Assembly: GCA_936943465.1 (NCBI GenBank)
Contig: CAKZJN010000478.1
Span: forward strand, 1 to 10,978
Length of the DNA stretch: 10,978 bases
Source of the DNA: an uncultured Rhodoferax sp.
GTDB lineage: Bacteria > Pseudomonadota > Gammaproteobacteria > Burkholderiales > Burkholderiaceae_C
Direction of reading: 5' to 3'
Under the pieces are notes generated by a model. That model searched no databases and was not told where the DNA came from. It saw only the letters and a program-made list of their open reading frames with translations. Shown here one piece after another: positions 9,588 to 10,978 of this stretch. Position numbers and translations under genes: made by a program. The first letter of the stretch is position 1, and each line of letters opens with the position of its first letter.

Positions 9588-10055
9588 CTACAGGAACCAG
9601 TCCGGAAACACGTAACGCGCTTGCTCAATCGCCTTGTCGCCCAGCGCAATCAGCCCTTCCACCTCTTCGTCCGCAACCGGTTCGGTGGAGCCGTAGCTGA
9701 TCAGCTCACGGTGCGTGTTGGCATACAGAATCTGGTCCGTAATCGGGTGCGGCAGGTACATCAGCTCGCAGCCCACCTGCATTGCCATGGAACGGTGCCC
9801 GACCAGCCCGGCCGGCAACATGCCGTGCAGGTAAAGGACGCCCAGGCACAGCGAGTGAATCCCTTCATTGGCCATAAAGAAGCGGCCCACCATGCTGAAG
9901 TCGGGTGTGCGTGCGTTGTGCACGCAACAGACCGCGTTGGACAGCAGTTTGAGTGCCGAAAATTCGTTGTACGTGGCGCGGCGCAGTTGGCCGCTCCATA
10001 AGAGCACCTGAAGCTCGGCAGGGGGCTCTCTCTGCAAGGTCGTGGTGGCGGTCAT
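9588..10055 (-). CDS. Hypothetical protein, 155 aa, faint HEPN-like C-terminus
   Basis: A 155-residue, mostly helical protein with no signal peptide. Two moderately hydrophobic helices lie in the middle (about 60-80 and 88-101), rich in Cys, Met and His (IHSLCLGVLYLHGMLPAG). I do not recognise it firmly. The C-terminal part THRELISYGSTEPVADEEVE (about 114-133), followed by a helix LIALGDKAIEQAR, resembles the R-x4-Y/H turn and 'VxxEEAxxxLxxA' helix of HEPN-fold proteins, a group that includes RNases and toxin partners; no MNT partner gene is adjacent. Start: ATG at 10055-10053 is preceded by GGAAAGGG at a good distance; an upstream in-frame ATG at 10250 would overlap the neighbouring gene and is rejected. 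Shares the terminator at 9543-9572. Confidence 0.8.
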   Translation of the reverse strand: MTATTTLQREPPAELQVLLWSGQLRRATYNEFSALKLLSNAVCCVHNARTPDFSMVGRFFMANEGIHSLCLGVLYLHGMLPAGLVGHRSMAMQVGCELMYLPHPITDQILYANTHRELISYGSTEPVADEEVEGLIALGDKAIEQARYVFPDWFL

Positions 10056-10082
10056 CTGTGTGCCCTTTCCGGTGGTTTCACT

Positions 10083-10122
10083 GTTTACATCTACATAGGT
10101 TATCGGCCGAAGCCGTGTAAAC
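10083..10122. promoter_or_regulatory. Inverted pair of GTTTACA boxes upstream of the 155-aa gene
   Basis: GTTTACA (10083-10089) and its exact reverse complement TGTAAAC (10116-10122) are separated by 26 bases, all inside the 104-base gap between the two minus-strand genes. On the coding strand the farther box supplies TTTACA, a plausible -35 (5 of 6), with a poor -10-like TATGTA 18 bases on. A small CGGC-TTCG-GCCG hairpin lies between the boxes. It could be a dimeric regulator site spanning the promoter. Confidence 0.35.
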
Positions 10123-10159
10123 CGTAGGGTGAACCGGAAGGTTTTTTGCGCCGGATGAC

Positions 10160-10978
10160 CTAGGCAGGCGTCACCCAGCCCAGCGCCGCGACCGGCGGCA
10201 GGTCGCGCGACACGCAGTGCCAGTGGTTGCCGGCATCGGGACTGATCCACAGCCCGCCGGTGGTGGACGCCATGGCCAGGGTGCTTGCGTCGGGGGCCAG
10301 CGCCAGACCGTGCCGGTAAACCAGGTGGTAGGCGTCCTGGCCGGGAAGGCCGTTGTCCAGCACCTCAAAGGTTTGGCCCCCGTCCTCGGTGCGGGTGACC
10401 ACCATGCGCCCATCCACCGGATAACGGAAAGTGTCCGATTGGGCCGGCGCAAACCACGCGCGCAGCGGGTTTGTCGGGTCGCAGGCCACGGCAAAGCCAA
10501 AGTCCGACGGGGCGGGCGGGATTAGCGACTGCCACAGGCGCGCGCCATCGGTAGACCGGTACATGCCGCAGTGGTGCTGAACCCACAGCACATCGGGCTC
10601 GGCGGTGCACTGCACCATGCGGTGCGGGTCCTGGGCGTTCTGGTCGTCCTCCGCTTCGCCCGGCACATAGTTGGCCGTCATGCCGCGCGCGGACAGTTCC
10701 CAGGAGGCACCCGCATCGGAGCTTTTCCAGACGCCGCCGCAGGAAATGGCAACGCGGATGCAGCGTGCATCGCGCGGGTCCACCAGCACCGAGTGCATGC
10801 CAGGGTAGTCATTGCCGCCGCCCATCCAGAGCATGCGGCGCGGATCCTCCCACAAGGGTTTGTTCAGGATCCAGGTCTTGCCTGCGTCGTCCGAGCGGAA
10901 CAGCCCCGCCGGCATGCAACCGGCCCACAAAACGTCCGGCTCGTCCGGGCCGCCCGGGGTCAGGCTCCAGACCATTTC
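10160..10978 (-). CDS. BNR/Asp-box repeat protein (sialidase/VPS10-like), 5' end cut by window edge
   Basis: At least 272 residues of the C-terminal part; the frame stays open to the right edge, so the true start lies outside (the ATG at 10975 is probably internal). Asp-box repeats (S-x-D-x-G-x-T-W) mark a beta-propeller: SDDAGKTW (29-36), SSDAGASW (86-93), a degenerate STDGARLW (142-149), TEDGGQTF (197-204) and SPDAGNHW (246-253), counted from the first residue in the window. Repeats like these occur in sialidases, VPS10/sortilin-like and photosystem-assembly-like proteins; automated labels such as 'exo-alpha-sialidase' are common, but no sialidase catalytic residues can be assigned here. 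The segment contains several Cys and His residues. No signal peptide can be judged. It lies upstream of the 155-aa gene on the same strand with 104 bases between, likely a separate unit. Confidence 0.85.
   Translation of the reverse strand, partial: EMVWSLTPGGPDEPDVLWAGCMPAGLFRSDDAGKTWILNKPLWEDPRRMLWMGGGNDYPGMHSVLVDPRDARCIRVAISCGGVWKSSDAGASWELSARGMTANYVPGEAEDDQNAQDPHRMVQCTAEPDVLWVQHHCGMYRSTDGARLWQSLIPPAPSDFGFAVACDPTNPLRAWFAPAQSDTFRYPVDGRMVVTRTEDGGQTFEVLDNGLPGQDAYHLVYRHGLALAPDASTLAMASTTGGLWISPDAGNHWHCVSRDLPPVAALGWVTPA

Noticed and set aside
10132..10147. AACC-GGAA-GGTT followed by T run on the plus strand
   Set aside because: Only a 4-base stem with two A-T pairs, and no plus-strand gene ends here, so it is not credible as a terminator.

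Overview
The window is GC-rich, densely coding bacterial DNA. The gene families (DUF3348, DUF3297, the Bcr/CflA pump, FmdB-type zinc ribbon, membrane-anchored TAXI protein) and codon use point to a betaproteobacterium, most likely Burkholderiales/Comamonadaceae of the Rhodoferax-Polaromonas kind. That placement is inferred from recognising families; no search was run. I see no tRNA, rRNA, insertion sequence, CRISPR array or prophage gene, so this looks like ordinary chromosome.

Left part (1-3312): a DUF3348 gene leaves the window at its left edge on the minus strand. Divergent from it is a histidine-phosphatase (phosphoglycerate-mutase-like) gene with a GTG start and a readable sigma70-type promoter that carries a palindrome in its spacer. 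A small unknown gene and a universal stress protein gene follow on the plus strand. The stress gene converges on a minus-strand Bcr/CflA drug-efflux gene.

Centre (3486-8976): a tight three-gene plus-strand operon. It encodes (1) a DUF3391 + HD-GYP cyclic-di-GMP phosphodiesterase-like protein, (2) a soluble hybrid histidine kinase with the order PAS-PAS-HisKA-HATPase-REC-REC-Hpt, joined by a 4-base ATGA overlap, and (3) eight bases later, a TAXI-type substrate-binding domain held in the membrane by a helix at each end with a cytoplasmic tail. A short GC hairpin with a T run follows the last stop codon. No TRAP permease and no separate response regulator lie nearby. I infer a signalling module in which the anchored binding protein senses a small molecule in the periplasm, the kinase relays it, and the HD-GYP protein changes cyclic-di-GMP. 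This is the most interesting unit in the window.

Right part (9055-10978): a small FmdB-type zinc-ribbon gene and a DUF3297 gene form a pair closed by a bidirectional terminator. Converging on them is a minus-strand 155-residue protein of unknown function with a faintly HEPN-like C-terminus. Its upstream region has an inverted pair of GTTTACA boxes. Further right, also on the minus strand, is the C-terminal part of a BNR/Asp-box (sialidase/VPS10-like) repeat protein that runs off the right edge.
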